Shown in pieces: positions 17,317 through 26,060 of a stretch of DNA of 64,000 bases. How positions within the stretch are numbered: position 1 is the first letter of the stretch; every line of letters begins with the position of its first letter. Below the pieces are notes generated by a model. That model saw only the letters and a program-made list of their open reading frames with translations. It did no database searches and was not told the origin of the DNA. This stretch comes from Thiodiazotropha sp037384445. GTDB lineage: Bacteria; Pseudomonadota; Gammaproteobacteria; Chromatiales; Chromatiaceae. The stretch covers positions 1-64,000 of the forward strand of contig JARRNY010000001.1 in assembly GCA_037384445.1 (NCBI GenBank). The letters run 5' to 3'. The position numbers and the translations under genes were made by a program.

Positions 17317-17606
17317 CGTTACTCCTTTACCTGACTCCGCCAGAGAGACTGGTCGTCGTCATAATTGTGCTTGATTGGTTGGCGTAGGAGCCTGTCAAGG
17401 AGACAGCTGAGTGAAGGCTCGCATGGATCGAGTACTGCTATGTTTATCAACACGCCGAGTGAAATCACATGCGTTTCCCAGCATAACAGGCGAAGATGAT
17501 GAGACCATGATTAGGGTCATTAAAATTTCTGTGCAAGACTTTTCGCGGAAGCAATAAGAAGTAAGAAGTAAGCTTCAATATCAATCGTCTCTCAAGGAGG
17601 AATATC
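17317..17606. promoter_or_regulatory. Divergent control region of the cytochrome island
   Basis: These 290 bases separate the two divergent cytochrome operons and contain no gene. Clear Shine-Dalgarno sequences sit at both ends (AAGGAG for each). I found no full FNR-type palindrome, only TTGAT and ATCAA half-sites. Confidence 0.5.
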
Positions 17607-18902
17607 ATGGATGCGTCCCGTACTCCAAGGCGTTGTTGTGCCCGCCTATTTTCACTCATGCTGTTGGTTTTCGCCCCACTAGCGATAACGATTCCCGCTA
17701 TTGGCGCGGATACCGTTCATCTGATCTCTGCAGAGGTTTGCAAACAGTGCCACAAAGAGATCTATCAGCAATGGAAAGGCTCCATGCACGCCCAGAGTAC
17801 CGCTCTGGCTGATCCGATACATGCGACCTTCTATAAAAAGGTCGTGGGCAGCCCCACCGAGGAGGGTGTAAAGCACATAGCGTCGGGCAAGTACCCGGTT
17901 TGCCTTCAATGCCACGCGCCCAATGCGGCTGTCGATCAGTCAACGAAGCTGGATGCCAAGGCCGCTTACTCTGAAGGAGTCAACTGTGTCGCCTGCCATA
18001 CTTTGGCCAAGTTCAAAGGGACGACAGGGCAGGACGGCAAAATGCTGTTGGGCCTGAAGGCGTATGTGCGTTCCAATACGCTTCAGGGGCCACAAGGCTT
18101 CGATCAGGAGCTCGGTAAATTGTCCAACTCGGATGACCTCTTTGGTGGTCTGCCCGCAGATGATGATAGCAAGCCCAATCCACATACCCAGGGAGCATTG
18201 GAACTCGACGGAGTGCCAATTCCAGCTCTGCCAATGGCGGATAATCCCCGCTTGATGAAGACCAATGCCGCTTGTATGGGTTGTCACGATAAGCGAAATA
18301 ATCCACACGGCGTTCCCTTGTGTCAGACCGGGAATGAGTACGCCGGTAGCAATGTCAATTGCCAATCCTGTCACATGCCAATTGCCGGTGGTATGGCTAA
18401 CCATAGTATGAATGGAGGACATGGCGACGCTATGCTCAGTCGCAGTGTGGTCTTTAGTGTGGATTCTGCTGCAGAAGGCAAACAGCTGAAAACCACCGTT
18501 ACACTGAAGAATATGCAACCGCACAGTTTGCCGACAGGTGCTCCGTTCAGGAATATCTATCTGAAACTTTCCGCCTATGATGACAAAGGTAATTTGGTCT
18601 GGGAAAACGCTCAGGGTCACCCGGCAAAAAGCGATGCGAAGGCCTATTTTGCCTATCGTCTTGCAGACGACAAAGGTGATCCTGCGTTGCCGCCAGTGGC
18701 AACTCAGCTGGGATTGGATTCGCGGCTTAAACCACATGAAGAGCGGGTGCTCTCCTATGATATTCCTGCGGCTGGGGTGACATTGGTTAGAGGAGAGCTT
18801 TATTACAATCTACTATGGCCTGCTCTGGTTGAGAAATTCTCGCACTTGCCTGCTGATCTGGTCACACCCAAACTGATTGCGGTGAGTGAGGTGACCTTCT
18901 AA
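17607..18902 (+). CDS. Pentaheme cytochrome c, cytochrome c554-like
   Basis: The 431-residue protein has AAGGAGG seven bases before the ATG and a signal peptide ending AIGA. It carries five CXXCH sites: CKQCH, CLQCH, CVACH, CMGCH and CQSCH. The first half resembles the cytochrome c554 / c552 family (KEIYQQWKGSMHAQS, GVNCVACH). The C-terminal 150 residues lack haems and look like an all-beta domain (VTLKNMQPHSLPTGAPFRNIYL). It is probably a periplasmic electron carrier or reductase subunit serving the next gene. Confidence 0.8.
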   Translation: MDASRTPRRCCARLFSLMLLVFAPLAITIPAIGADTVHLISAEVCKQCHKEIYQQWKGSMHAQSTALADPIHATFYKKVVGSPTEEGVKHIASGKYPVCLQCHAPNAAVDQSTKLDAKAAYSEGVNCVACHTLAKFKGTTGQDGKMLLGLKAYVRSNTLQGPQGFDQELGKLSNSDDLFGGLPADDDSKPNPHTQGALELDGVPIPALPMADNPRLMKTNAACMGCHDKRNNPHGVPLCQTGNEYAGSNVNCQSCHMPIAGGMANHSMNGGHGDAMLSRSVVFSVDSAAEGKQLKTTVTLKNMQPHSLPTGAPFRNIYLKLSAYDDKGNLVWENAQGHPAKSDAKAYFAYRLADDKGDPALPPVATQLGLDSRLKPHEERVLSYDIPAAGVTLVRGELYYNLLWPALVEKFSHLPADLVTPKLIAVSEVTF

Positions 18903-18974
18903 CTCCTGCATTGTCGGCACAGGCCTCCATCACTGGCGAGGCCCGTGCCTCAATTATCTAAAGAGAGGCGAACC

Positions 18975-20588
18975 ATGCGACGAGGCCAAACCGTCACTTT
19001 GCAGTTGCTGCGAAGAGTGGTAGTTAGTGTCCTGATTCTGCTACCCGCATCGCTCTTGGCTGAAAGCGCCTTGGGTGATTCCACCGCCGATCATACGAAA
19101 TTCGAGGCGCTGAAAAAAACCTTTGAAAATGGTCCGGCTGTCACCAAAGCCTGTCTGAGTTGCCATACGGAAGCGGCCAAACAGATACACAAAACAAAAC
19201 ACTGGAACTGGAGGCTTACCCACCCGGATACCGGAGAGATATTAGGAAAGCGTGAGATTATCAACAGTTTTTGCGGCAGTATCGAGTCCAACTATGCCCG
19301 TTGTACCAGTTGTCATATCGGCTATGGCTGGAAAGATAGTTCGTTCGATTTCAGCTCTGAAGTCAATGTGGATTGTCTTGTGTGTCACGACACCACAGGT
19401 ACATACAAGAAGTTTCCCACCGGTGCAGGCCACCCAACCTATGTAGATAAACCGTTTCCACCAAAGAGCAAAAAGATCTGGAAAGCACCGGATTTGGCCT
19501 ACGTGGCGCAACACGTAGGCAAGACAAGCCGGGCAACCTGTGGCGCCTGCCACTTTTATGGTGGCGGCGGCGATGGTGTTAAACATGGTGATCTCGACTC
19601 CAGCATGACGGATCCTGATCGAAACCTCGATGTTCATCTTGGGCGTGACGGACTCGATTTCAGCTGTAGTACCTGCCATCGGACAGATGGCCACGATGTG
19701 GCTGGCAGCCGATACACAACGCTTGCAACGGATACACACGGTATCGATGTGCCAGGCCGGGATGACCTGAATCGTGCAACCTGCGAAAGTTGTCACGGCA
19801 GTCGCCCTCATGATGCTGAGATCAATGACAAGAACAACGATCACACCGATAAGGTGGCCTGCGTTACCTGCCACATCCCTTATTACGCCCGTGGAGGAAA
19901 GCCCACAAAAATATGGTGGGATTGGTCAACGGCAGGTAAGAAAACTCAGTATGGAAAAGAGATAAAGACTAAAGATGCTCGCGGCTACCTGACCTATGTC
20001 ACAAAAAAAGGGAGTTTCGACTGGGGAGAGAATCTGGTTCCGGAATATGCCTGGTATTCAGGCAATATCCGCTACAAACAACTGGACGAGAAGATTGATC
20101 CAACCGGTGTGGTGGCCATCAATACATTCGAAGGCAGCTACGGAGACCCAAATGCGCGCATCTGGCCTTTTAAGGTCATGCGTGGCAAACAAGTCTATGA
20201 CAAAGGCAACAATACCCTGGTTTTGTCTCACCTGTTCGGTAAAGATCCCGATGCTTTTTGGAGATCCTACGACTGGAATAGGGCGATTCAGTCTGCAATG
20301 CAATCGGTCGGTGCCGAGTACAGTGGCGAGTATGGTTTTATTGAGACCACATATCATTGGCCATTGGCGCATATGGTGGCGCCAAAAGAGAAAGCTCTAC
20401 AGTGCCATGACTGTCACAGCAGGTCGGGTCGTCTGCAGTCTCTGAGAGGATTCTATATGCCCGGAAGGGATTCAAACTATTGGGTGGATACGCTGGGCTG
20501 GCTGATGGTTCTAGGCACCCTCGGTGGCGTGTCACTGCATGGTTTGGGGCGGATTCTAATGAAAATGAAGCGGGAGAAAAAACTATGA
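18975..20588 (+). CDS. Octaheme tetrathionate reductase-like cytochrome (Otr family)
   Basis: I chose ATG 18975, preceded by AGAGAGG, over GTG 18945. The 537-residue protein has a signal peptide, eight CXXCH sites (CLSCH, CTSCH, CLVCH, CGACH, CSTCH, CESCH, CVTCH, CHDCH) and a C-terminal membrane helix with a basic tail. The HWNWRLTHPDTGEILGKRE and VDCLVCHDTTGTYKK segments are those of the octahaem Otr family, which in Shewanella reduces tetrathionate and also nitrite or hydroxylamine in vitro. The physiological substrate here is unknown. The stop overlaps the cytochrome b start (ATGA), pointing to a membrane-bound quinol-linked complex. Confidence 0.85.
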   Translation: MRRGQTVTLQLLRRVVVSVLILLPASLLAESALGDSTADHTKFEALKKTFENGPAVTKACLSCHTEAAKQIHKTKHWNWRLTHPDTGEILGKREIINSFCGSIESNYARCTSCHIGYGWKDSSFDFSSEVNVDCLVCHDTTGTYKKFPTGAGHPTYVDKPFPPKSKKIWKAPDLAYVAQHVGKTSRATCGACHFYGGGGDGVKHGDLDSSMTDPDRNLDVHLGRDGLDFSCSTCHRTDGHDVAGSRYTTLATDTHGIDVPGRDDLNRATCESCHGSRPHDAEINDKNNDHTDKVACVTCHIPYYARGGKPTKIWWDWSTAGKKTQYGKEIKTKDARGYLTYVTKKGSFDWGENLVPEYAWYSGNIRYKQLDEKIDPTGVVAINTFEGSYGDPNARIWPFKVMRGKQVYDKGNNTLVLSHLFGKDPDAFWRSYDWNRAIQSAMQSVGAEYSGEYGFIETTYHWPLAHMVAPKEKALQCHDCHSRSGRLQSLRGFYMPGRDSNYWVDTLGWLMVLGTLGGVSLHGLGRILMKMKREKKL

Positions 20589-21181
20589 ACGGTGTGATTC
20601 TCTACAGTCGCTTCGAGCGATTCTGGCACTGGAGCCAGACAGTACTGATTTTATTGATGTTAGTCACCGGATTTGAAATCCACGGAGTATACACCCTGGT
20701 GGGCTTCGAAGATGCCATTAATATTCATACGCTGGTGGCGTGGCTACTGATAGGACTATGGCTGTTGGGGCTTTTTTGGCATGCCACTACTGGTGAATGG
20801 CGGCAGTATATACCAGCTGAGTCTGACAGCATGCTGGCAATGATTCGCTACTATAGCGTAGGGATCTTTCTTGGAGCGGCCCATCCGTTTCATCGTAGAA
20901 GGGCGGAAAAGCATAATCCTTTGCAGCGCATGGCCTATCTCATGCTAACGATGATCATCTCTCCGATTCTCTGGCTCAGCGGTCTGCTCTATCTTTTTTA
21001 CCAAAAGTGGGCGCTGATCGGCTTGGCGGGATTGCCTCTGGAACTGGTTGCGATGACGCATACTCTGGCGGCATTTGCTATGTTGGCTTTTCTGGTCGTT
21101 CATCTCTATTTCACGCTGACAACAAGCACTAAACCTTTTGCTTTCGTGAAAGAGATGGTCACGGGGTACCGCGAAGAGTAA
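20585..21181 (+). CDS. Cytochrome b-type membrane subunit
   Basis: The 198-residue protein has four to five hydrophobic helices and His residues placed as in di-haem cytochrome b subunits of hydrogenases and thiosulfate reductases (RFWHWSQ, INIHTLVAW, LFWHATT, MTHTLAAF, LVVHLYF). The ATG overlaps the Otr stop and is preceded by GGGAGAAA. It probably exchanges electrons between quinol and the Otr-type cytochrome. Confidence 0.85.
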   Translation: MNGVILYSRFERFWHWSQTVLILLMLVTGFEIHGVYTLVGFEDAINIHTLVAWLLIGLWLLGLFWHATTGEWRQYIPAESDSMLAMIRYYSVGIFLGAAHPFHRRRAEKHNPLQRMAYLMLTMIISPILWLSGLLYLFYQKWALIGLAGLPLELVAMTHTLAAFAMLAFLVVHLYFTLTTSTKPFAFVKEMVTGYREE

Positions 21182-21475
21182 AGGTGTTTCTTATTGTGAA
21201 TTGTTACAGGTGACGGTTACACTCGCCGCACAGATTTTGTGCTGTGACATTGTTTTTTGAATTTTGAGATTGACGAACTGTTAATCTTTTCTCCACGTGG
21301 AAAGTAAATCGGGCTATAAACCGAAACGCAATTAACTGGTATGAGTTAGCTGTTTTTTGAAATATGCCGTAAAAAATTCCCTCGTTCCATAAAAAAACAT
21401 TATTCAGACTTGTTATCAATAGGTTATCGAACTATATTTGTAGCACTTTATTAGAAACAGACGATAGGAGAAGTA

Positions 21476-21979
21476 ATGGCCGTTAAAAAAACCGTAAAAA
21501 GAACTGTTAAGAAACGCCGTAAGGCAAGAAAAGTAGTTCCGATCGATAGTGTTATTTCATCACTTGAAGCGAACGCTGCGTTATCACCTGTCAACAAACG
21601 GGCTTTGACCCGGATCAAACAGGCAGACAGTGCGGTTGCCCGACTCGAGAAGAGAGTGGAGACTGCTGCAGCTCGTGTGAGCAAAGCTGTTGAATCGGTT
21701 GCGAAAGCGAAAACTGCAACAGCCAAGGCGAATGCCGCTGAGAGAGCTGCAACTGCAAGAGCCGCACTGAAAGAGGTCAAGGCATCTCTCTCACAAGCTG
21801 TTTCTGAGCAGAAGAAGGCAGCCCGCCTGGCCAGAACTCTCGACAAGTCGATGCAGTCGGCGCATGCCAAGATGGCGAAAGCGTATGAAAAGGTGGCCAA
21901 GGCAGCTGAGAAGGCCGCTGAGAAAACCACGCGACGCCGTAGAACACGGAAAAAACGGGCAGCTAAAACTGACGCCTGA
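21476..21979 (+). CDS. Histone H1-like Lys/Ala-rich protein
   Basis: AGGAG lies five bases before the ATG. The 167-residue protein has a basic head (KKTVKRTVKKRRKARK), a long Ala/Lys/Glu helix with heptad character (about 45-145) and a basic tail (TTRRRRTRKKRAAK). The composition resembles bacterial histone H1-like and AlgP-type nucleoid proteins, so DNA or RNA binding is plausible. No catalytic motif is present. It is monocistronic and followed by a hairpin at 21996-22016. Confidence 0.7.
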   Translation: MAVKKTVKRTVKKRRKARKVVPIDSVISSLEANAALSPVNKRALTRIKQADSAVARLEKRVETAAARVSKAVESVAKAKTATAKANAAERAATARAALKEVKASLSQAVSEQKKAARLARTLDKSMQSAHAKMAKAYEKVAKAAEKAAEKTTRRRRTRKKRAAKTDA

Positions 21980-21995
21980 AGCTTTGTGAGGTGAG

Positions 21996-22016
21996 GCCGG
22001 TTTATTCTTAACCGGC
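21996..22016 (+). terminator. Hairpin after the H1-like gene
   Basis: GCCGGTT / AACCGGC, a 7-bp stem with a 7-base loop, lies 17 bases past the stop codon. The following TTAT is a poor T-run, so termination may be partial. Confidence 0.5.
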
Positions 22017-22039
22017 TTATCCTCAATTAGGAAGTTAAC

Positions 22040-22150
22040 TTGTAATTCAGCCAGCCTCTGGCTAATACTTGTAGCAGGGTTGGTAATAGCCGACCCAGAA
22101 ACCGCCCTAGGAATCGGACTAATGTTGCCTCCTACGGGCGGTTTTCTTTT
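22040..22150 (+). ncRNA. Candidate structured small RNA with intrinsic terminator
   Basis: Three consecutive hairpins stand in a gene-free stretch. They are AGCCAG/CTGGCT (22049-22063, perfect, 3-base loop), GGGTTGG/CCGACCC (22077-22096, one G-U pair), and AAACCGCCC/GGGCGGTTT (22099-22144) with an added TAGG/CCTA pairing and a following TTCTTTT. The first two are too far from the H1-like gene to be only its terminator. No family was recognised; GGA triplets in the last loop are compatible with, but not proof of, CsrA binding. Confidence 0.4.
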
Positions 22151-22501
22151 GTCAGGGATTTTATAAATAAAACAACAAGATAATTTTAATCGACATTAGC
22201 GAATCAATTGACTGTTTGGCCCTGGTGCTTGGCTTAACGGCCACGCTAAGCGTAATCGGATTTAGTTAGAAGTTGTTCATTTTGCCTGCGTTCTTTTCCC
22301 CCAAGCCTTCCTGGGTCAGAAGGGGCTTGATCGTTAATTCATCGGCCATAAAAATTAAGACGGTTTTACTAAAAAATCTCCAAAAAAGGCCGAACTGCTG
22401 CCGTTTTTACCTCTGGTAAATCGAGCCGGTAGAGGGGGGGCGCGGATTGATGTGCTACACCTAACTTACTCAAGGCAAAACTATTCAGCGGTTCACTCTG
22501 A
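22151..22501. other. Gene-free spacer before the end of pyk
   Basis: This 350-base A/T-rich stretch lies between the candidate RNA and the convergent end of pyk. I see no open frame with a ribosome-binding site, no tRNA and no clear T-tailed terminator for pyk. Confidence 0.5.
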
Positions 22502-23950
22502 TCATGGGAGAGTTGGCTGAACACTCAGAACTCGAATCAGATTGGTACCGCCAGCCATCTGAGTTGAACCGCTGGTTGCAATCACCACATCCCCTAAGGT
22601 TAGGATTCCTCTGCGCTGTGCAATCTCGAGACAGTAAGCAATTTTGTCATCATCGATTCCGCCTTGTGAGAAAAGAATCGGCACCACTCCCCAGTTCATA
22701 CAGAGTCGTCTGACGACACCCAGAGAGCTGGTGACGGCCAGAATCGGACACTCCGGCCGGTGTTTGGAAACCAAGCGGGAGGTAAATCCGCTTTCAGTAA
22801 GACTGATGATGGCGCCTGCGTTGAGCCGATCTGCCATTTGTACGGCGGCATGGCTGACAGCCTCAGTAACAACATTGGAGGTGTGGGGCAGGATCTGTTG
22901 CAGGTAGCCGTATTCGCGGAGTGAGGCTTCAGTGCGGATTGCCAACATCTCCATAGTCCTTACCGCTTCTACAGGATAGTCTCCCATAGCCGATTCGCCG
23001 GAGAGCATGATGGCCGAACTGCCATCGAGTATGGCATTGGCAACATCACTGGCTTCAGCGCGCGTCGGCTTTGGATTCTTCTCCATGGAGGCGAGCATTT
23101 GGGTAGCCGTGATCACCGGTTTGCCGTTACTCACTGTTATGCGAATGATCTTTTTCTGCATGCTCGGCACATCGGCCATGGGCAGTTCAACACCCATGTC
23201 GCCTCGCGCCACCATGATGCCGTCAGCTGCTGCGACTATCGCTTCCAGGTTTTCTATTCCCGCTCGGTTCTCTATTTTTGCGATGATCGGAATACGGGCG
23301 TTGCGTTCCTGCAGTAACTGCCGCATCTGATTCACTTCATCCGCAGTTTGTATGAAGGAGGCGGCAATGTAATCCACATCGTTTTCTGCCGCGAAAGTCA
23401 TCTCTCTGACCACATCATCCCGATGTGCAGGTTCGATCGATGTCAATGAGAGACGGCTTTGAGGCAGATTGACCCCTTTGTTTTCCCTTAAGAGCCCACC
23501 CACCACGACCTTGCAGAAGATTTCTCGCTCACCCAGATCGTGAACCACAAGTTCCATCGCACCATCATCCAGCAGTACCACGTCGCCGATATTGACCTCT
23601 TGTGATAGCCGTTGGTAGGTCACAGAGATACCGCTCGCATCCCCCATACGGTTATCGGTATAGAGGCTGAAAGCATGCCCGGACTCAAGTTCTATCGGAC
23701 CGTCTGCGATTCGGCCTGTGCGAATTTCAACCCCTCGCGTATCGATCATCACCGCGACTGGCCTGTCCACCAGTTCACTCGCCTGGCGTATACGCTCGAT
23801 TCGCAGGCGATGCTCCTCAAAGTTGCCATGGGAGAGATTCAATCGCGCCACATTCATACCGGCTTCGAGCATTGCCTGGAGTGTCTCGAGGCTGTCAGAC
23901 GCCGGGCCGATAGTGGCGACGATCTTGGTTTTTCTTATTGCTGATGTCAT
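22502..23950 (-). CDS. pyk: Pyruvate kinase
   Basis: The 482-residue protein shows the pyruvate kinase layout: KTKIVATIGPASDS at the start, the barrel with IIAKIENRAGIENL (catalytic Lys), VARGDMGVELP (Mg/substrate site), KPVITATQMLASM, and a C-terminal allosteric domain (residues about 350-480). It converts phosphoenolpyruvate and ADP to pyruvate and ATP in the cytoplasm. It is transcribed alone; the upstream neighbour is divergent. Confidence 0.96.
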   Translation of the reverse strand: MTSAIRKTKIVATIGPASDSLETLQAMLEAGMNVARLNLSHGNFEEHRLRIERIRQASELVDRPVAVMIDTRGVEIRTGRIADGPIELESGHAFSLYTDNRMGDASGISVTYQRLSQEVNIGDVVLLDDGAMELVVHDLGEREIFCKVVVGGLLRENKGVNLPQSRLSLTSIEPAHRDDVVREMTFAAENDVDYIAASFIQTADEVNQMRQLLQERNARIPIIAKIENRAGIENLEAIVAAADGIMVARGDMGVELPMADVPSMQKKIIRITVSNGKPVITATQMLASMEKNPKPTRAEASDVANAILDGSSAIMLSGESAMGDYPVEAVRTMEMLAIRTEASLREYGYLQQILPHTSNVVTEAVSHAAVQMADRLNAGAIISLTESGFTSRLVSKHRPECPILAVTSSLGVVRRLCMNWGVVPILFSQGGIDDDKIAYCLEIAQRRGILTLGDVVIATSGSTQMAGGTNLIRVLSVQPTLP

Positions 23951-24072
23951 CGGTTTGATTGCTCCATATCACTAGGGCCTGTTTGATATTGAGAGTATAG
24001 GTCCTGCTCGGGCAGGCAGATCATGCCGCTTGTAACTGTATCTGAGGGGGGAAATTACACTAGAATTGTTTT

Positions 24073-25233
24073 ATGGATCTTCCTGACTACAGTGGCGGAA
24101 GTATTGTCAATCTGATGGCCTCACTACAGGCAGGGTTGAGTGGTGAGCGCAACGCCTATGCTCCCCTTCGTCAACTCTCTCCGGATCAGGTGGGACAGCA
24201 TCGGCAAGTCATTCTCTGGGTCATTGACGGGCTCGGCTACGACTACCTTCTTGCGCACTCAGAGGAGGCGGCCCATCTCAATGCTGCATTGAGGGGGCAT
24301 ATGACTTCGGTCTATCCGCCGACCACGGCCAGCGCGATCACTACGTTTCTCACTGGTGATGCCCCGCAGCAGCATGGCCTCACCGGCTGGTTCGTCTATT
24401 TCAGGGAGCTTGGCAGTGTTGTCTCTGTTTTGCCTGGTCGTACCCGCTACGGAGGTTCCTGTTACGGCGCCGGCGGTATCGACGCCGCCAGGTTGTTGGC
24501 GCATCGTCCGTTTGCCGATCGTATCGGAGTGGAAAGTTATCATCTTTCTCCGGCCTATATAGCCGATTCGGAATTTAATCTGGCCCATCTTGGCGCAGCG
24601 GTGAATCTGAGCTTTCATTCACTGCAGGAGCTTTGCGATAAGACGTTGGAGATCGCCAGCCAGCCTGGCCGGCGTTATCTCTCCCTCTATTGGCCGGAGC
24701 TGGACAGCATCGGTCACCGTGATGGAATCTGGAGCGAGCAAGCAACAGGACATCTGAAACAACTGGACCTGGCGTTTCATGCCTTGTGCCAGGGGCTACA
24801 GGGTAGCGATACACTGCTGGTTGTTTGTGCCGATCATGGGCAGATCGATAGCCTTCCCGAGCAGCGCCTCAAATTAGAAGACTATCCTGACCTGCATGAG
24901 AGCCTGATGCTTCCGCTCTGTGGTGAGCCCCGTTCTGCCTACTGCTATCTGCGGAGCGGACGAGAGTCGCAGTTTGAAGAGGCGGTTTCGCAGTCTATGG
25001 CGGATTTGGCCAGCGTCTATTCCTCATCCACTCTGATCGAGGAAAATTGGTTCGGCCTTGGAGATCCCCATCCACGACTGGCTGAGCGCATCGGTGACCG
25101 GGTTTTGTTGATGCATCAGAGTGCGACCATCGGGGATGTGATGGCGCAAGAGAAACCCTTTCCTATGATCGGGGCTCACGGTGGTCTGAGCCGGCAAGAG
25201 CTTTTCGTCCCCTTGATTACGGCCGATTGCTGA
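24073..25233 (+). CDS. Alkaline phosphatase-superfamily phosphodiesterase
   Basis: The 386-residue protein has the type I phosphodiesterase / nucleotide pyrophosphatase pattern. It has an early metal-binding Asp in ILWVIDGLGYDY, a nucleophile region MTSVYPPTTASAITTFLTG followed by QHGLTGW, and metal ligands in PELDSIGHRDG, CADHGQI and GAHGGLS. No signal peptide is evident, so it is probably cytoplasmic. The substrate is unknown. It lies 155 bases upstream of the thermostable-hemolysin-family operon but the gap argues against co-transcription. Confidence 0.8.
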   Translation: MDLPDYSGGSIVNLMASLQAGLSGERNAYAPLRQLSPDQVGQHRQVILWVIDGLGYDYLLAHSEEAAHLNAALRGHMTSVYPPTTASAITTFLTGDAPQQHGLTGWFVYFRELGSVVSVLPGRTRYGGSCYGAGGIDAARLLAHRPFADRIGVESYHLSPAYIADSEFNLAHLGAAVNLSFHSLQELCDKTLEIASQPGRRYLSLYWPELDSIGHRDGIWSEQATGHLKQLDLAFHALCQGLQGSDTLLVVCADHGQIDSLPEQRLKLEDYPDLHESLMLPLCGEPRSAYCYLRSGRESQFEEAVSQSMADLASVYSSSTLIEENWFGLGDPHPRLAERIGDRVLLMHQSATIGDVMAQEKPFPMIGAHGGLSRQELFVPLITADC

Positions 25234-25388
25234 TCCTATCTCATGCTGAGTTGGCAGGCAGTGCTCCAATTCTGTGAACCGGTACCTGCTTTATCGCCCA
25301 TTCTTAAGGGGTTAGGTTCCTAGATTTAAGATTGGATTAAGTCTCTCTGTCTAATCTGTGCACCATGTCAAATGAAGGAAACAAGCAC

Positions 25389-26060
25389 ATGGTTATCGTT
25401 GGGAACCGCATGCAGCCAGCGGTTTGTCAGCCTCGATTCGTTCAGGCCTCAGAACCGGGCGCCGAGTATCGTCAGGCGGCTGAGCGCTTTGTCTCAACCT
25501 GCTTCAAACAGCACTATGGTGCCGATATCCGTCACTTCATGCCGCTGTTGATGAGTCTCAGCGATCAGCACGACGAGGTAAAAGCGGTACTCGGCTTTCG
25601 CTATGCCGATCAGGATCCGCTGTTTCTCGAGCACTATCTGGAGCGGCCGATCGAGCAACTCCTGGCGGCTAAACTGAAGATTCCCGTCGACCGATCGCGT
25701 CTGGTTGAGGTGGGTAATCTCGCTGTCACCACTGCGGGTGGTGGGCGCTGGCTGATCACCGCATTGACCGCTTTTCTCTCCTCCACCGGTTCTGAGTGGG
25801 CCTTGTTTACCATCGGACCAGTACTGGCGAACGCCTTTTGCCGCATGGGGCTGGAGCTGATCGATATCGCCGAGGCGCGGCAGGAGTCCTTGCCAGTCGA
25901 TGAACAGCCCCATTGGGGAAGCTATTACGCCCAGAAACCGCGGGTAATGGCCGGTAACATTGCGCACGGACACAAGGTGTTGTGGTCTCTGTGTCAGCAA
26001 GAGCAGCCGATGCGGGAGCTGTGGGTGCGCGCTGAACAGGCGGGAAGGCGGGTAGCGTGA
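25389..26060 (+). CDS. Thermostable hemolysin-family protein (GNAT/autoinducer-synthase-like)
   Basis: I chose ATG 25389, which has AAGGAA eight bases upstream; ATG 25365 has none. The 223-residue product matches the thermostable hemolysin family (PF12261-like): VLGFRYADQDPLFLEHYLERPIE, VEVGNLAVTTAGG and HWGSYYAQKPRVMAGN are its hallmarks. Despite the name, this fold is related to GNAT acyltransferases and acyl-homoserine-lactone synthases, and there is no signal peptide or toxin feature here. It heads a tightly coupled operon with an AMP-ligase, so an acyltransferase role in small-molecule synthesis is the more likely job (inference). The stop overlaps the next start (GTGA). Confidence 0.82.
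   Translation: MVIVGNRMQPAVCQPRFVQASEPGAEYRQAAERFVSTCFKQHYGADIRHFMPLLMSLSDQHDEVKAVLGFRYADQDPLFLEHYLERPIEQLLAAKLKIPVDRSRLVEVGNLAVTTAGGGRWLITALTAFLSSTGSEWALFTIGPVLANAFCRMGLELIDIAEARQESLPVDEQPHWGSYYAQKPRVMAGNIAHGHKVLWSLCQQEQPMRELWVRAEQAGRRVA

Noticed and set aside
25389..26060. Reading the thermostable-hemolysin-family protein as a secreted toxin
   Set aside because: There is no signal peptide or membrane-active segment, and the operon context is biosynthetic; the family name is historical.
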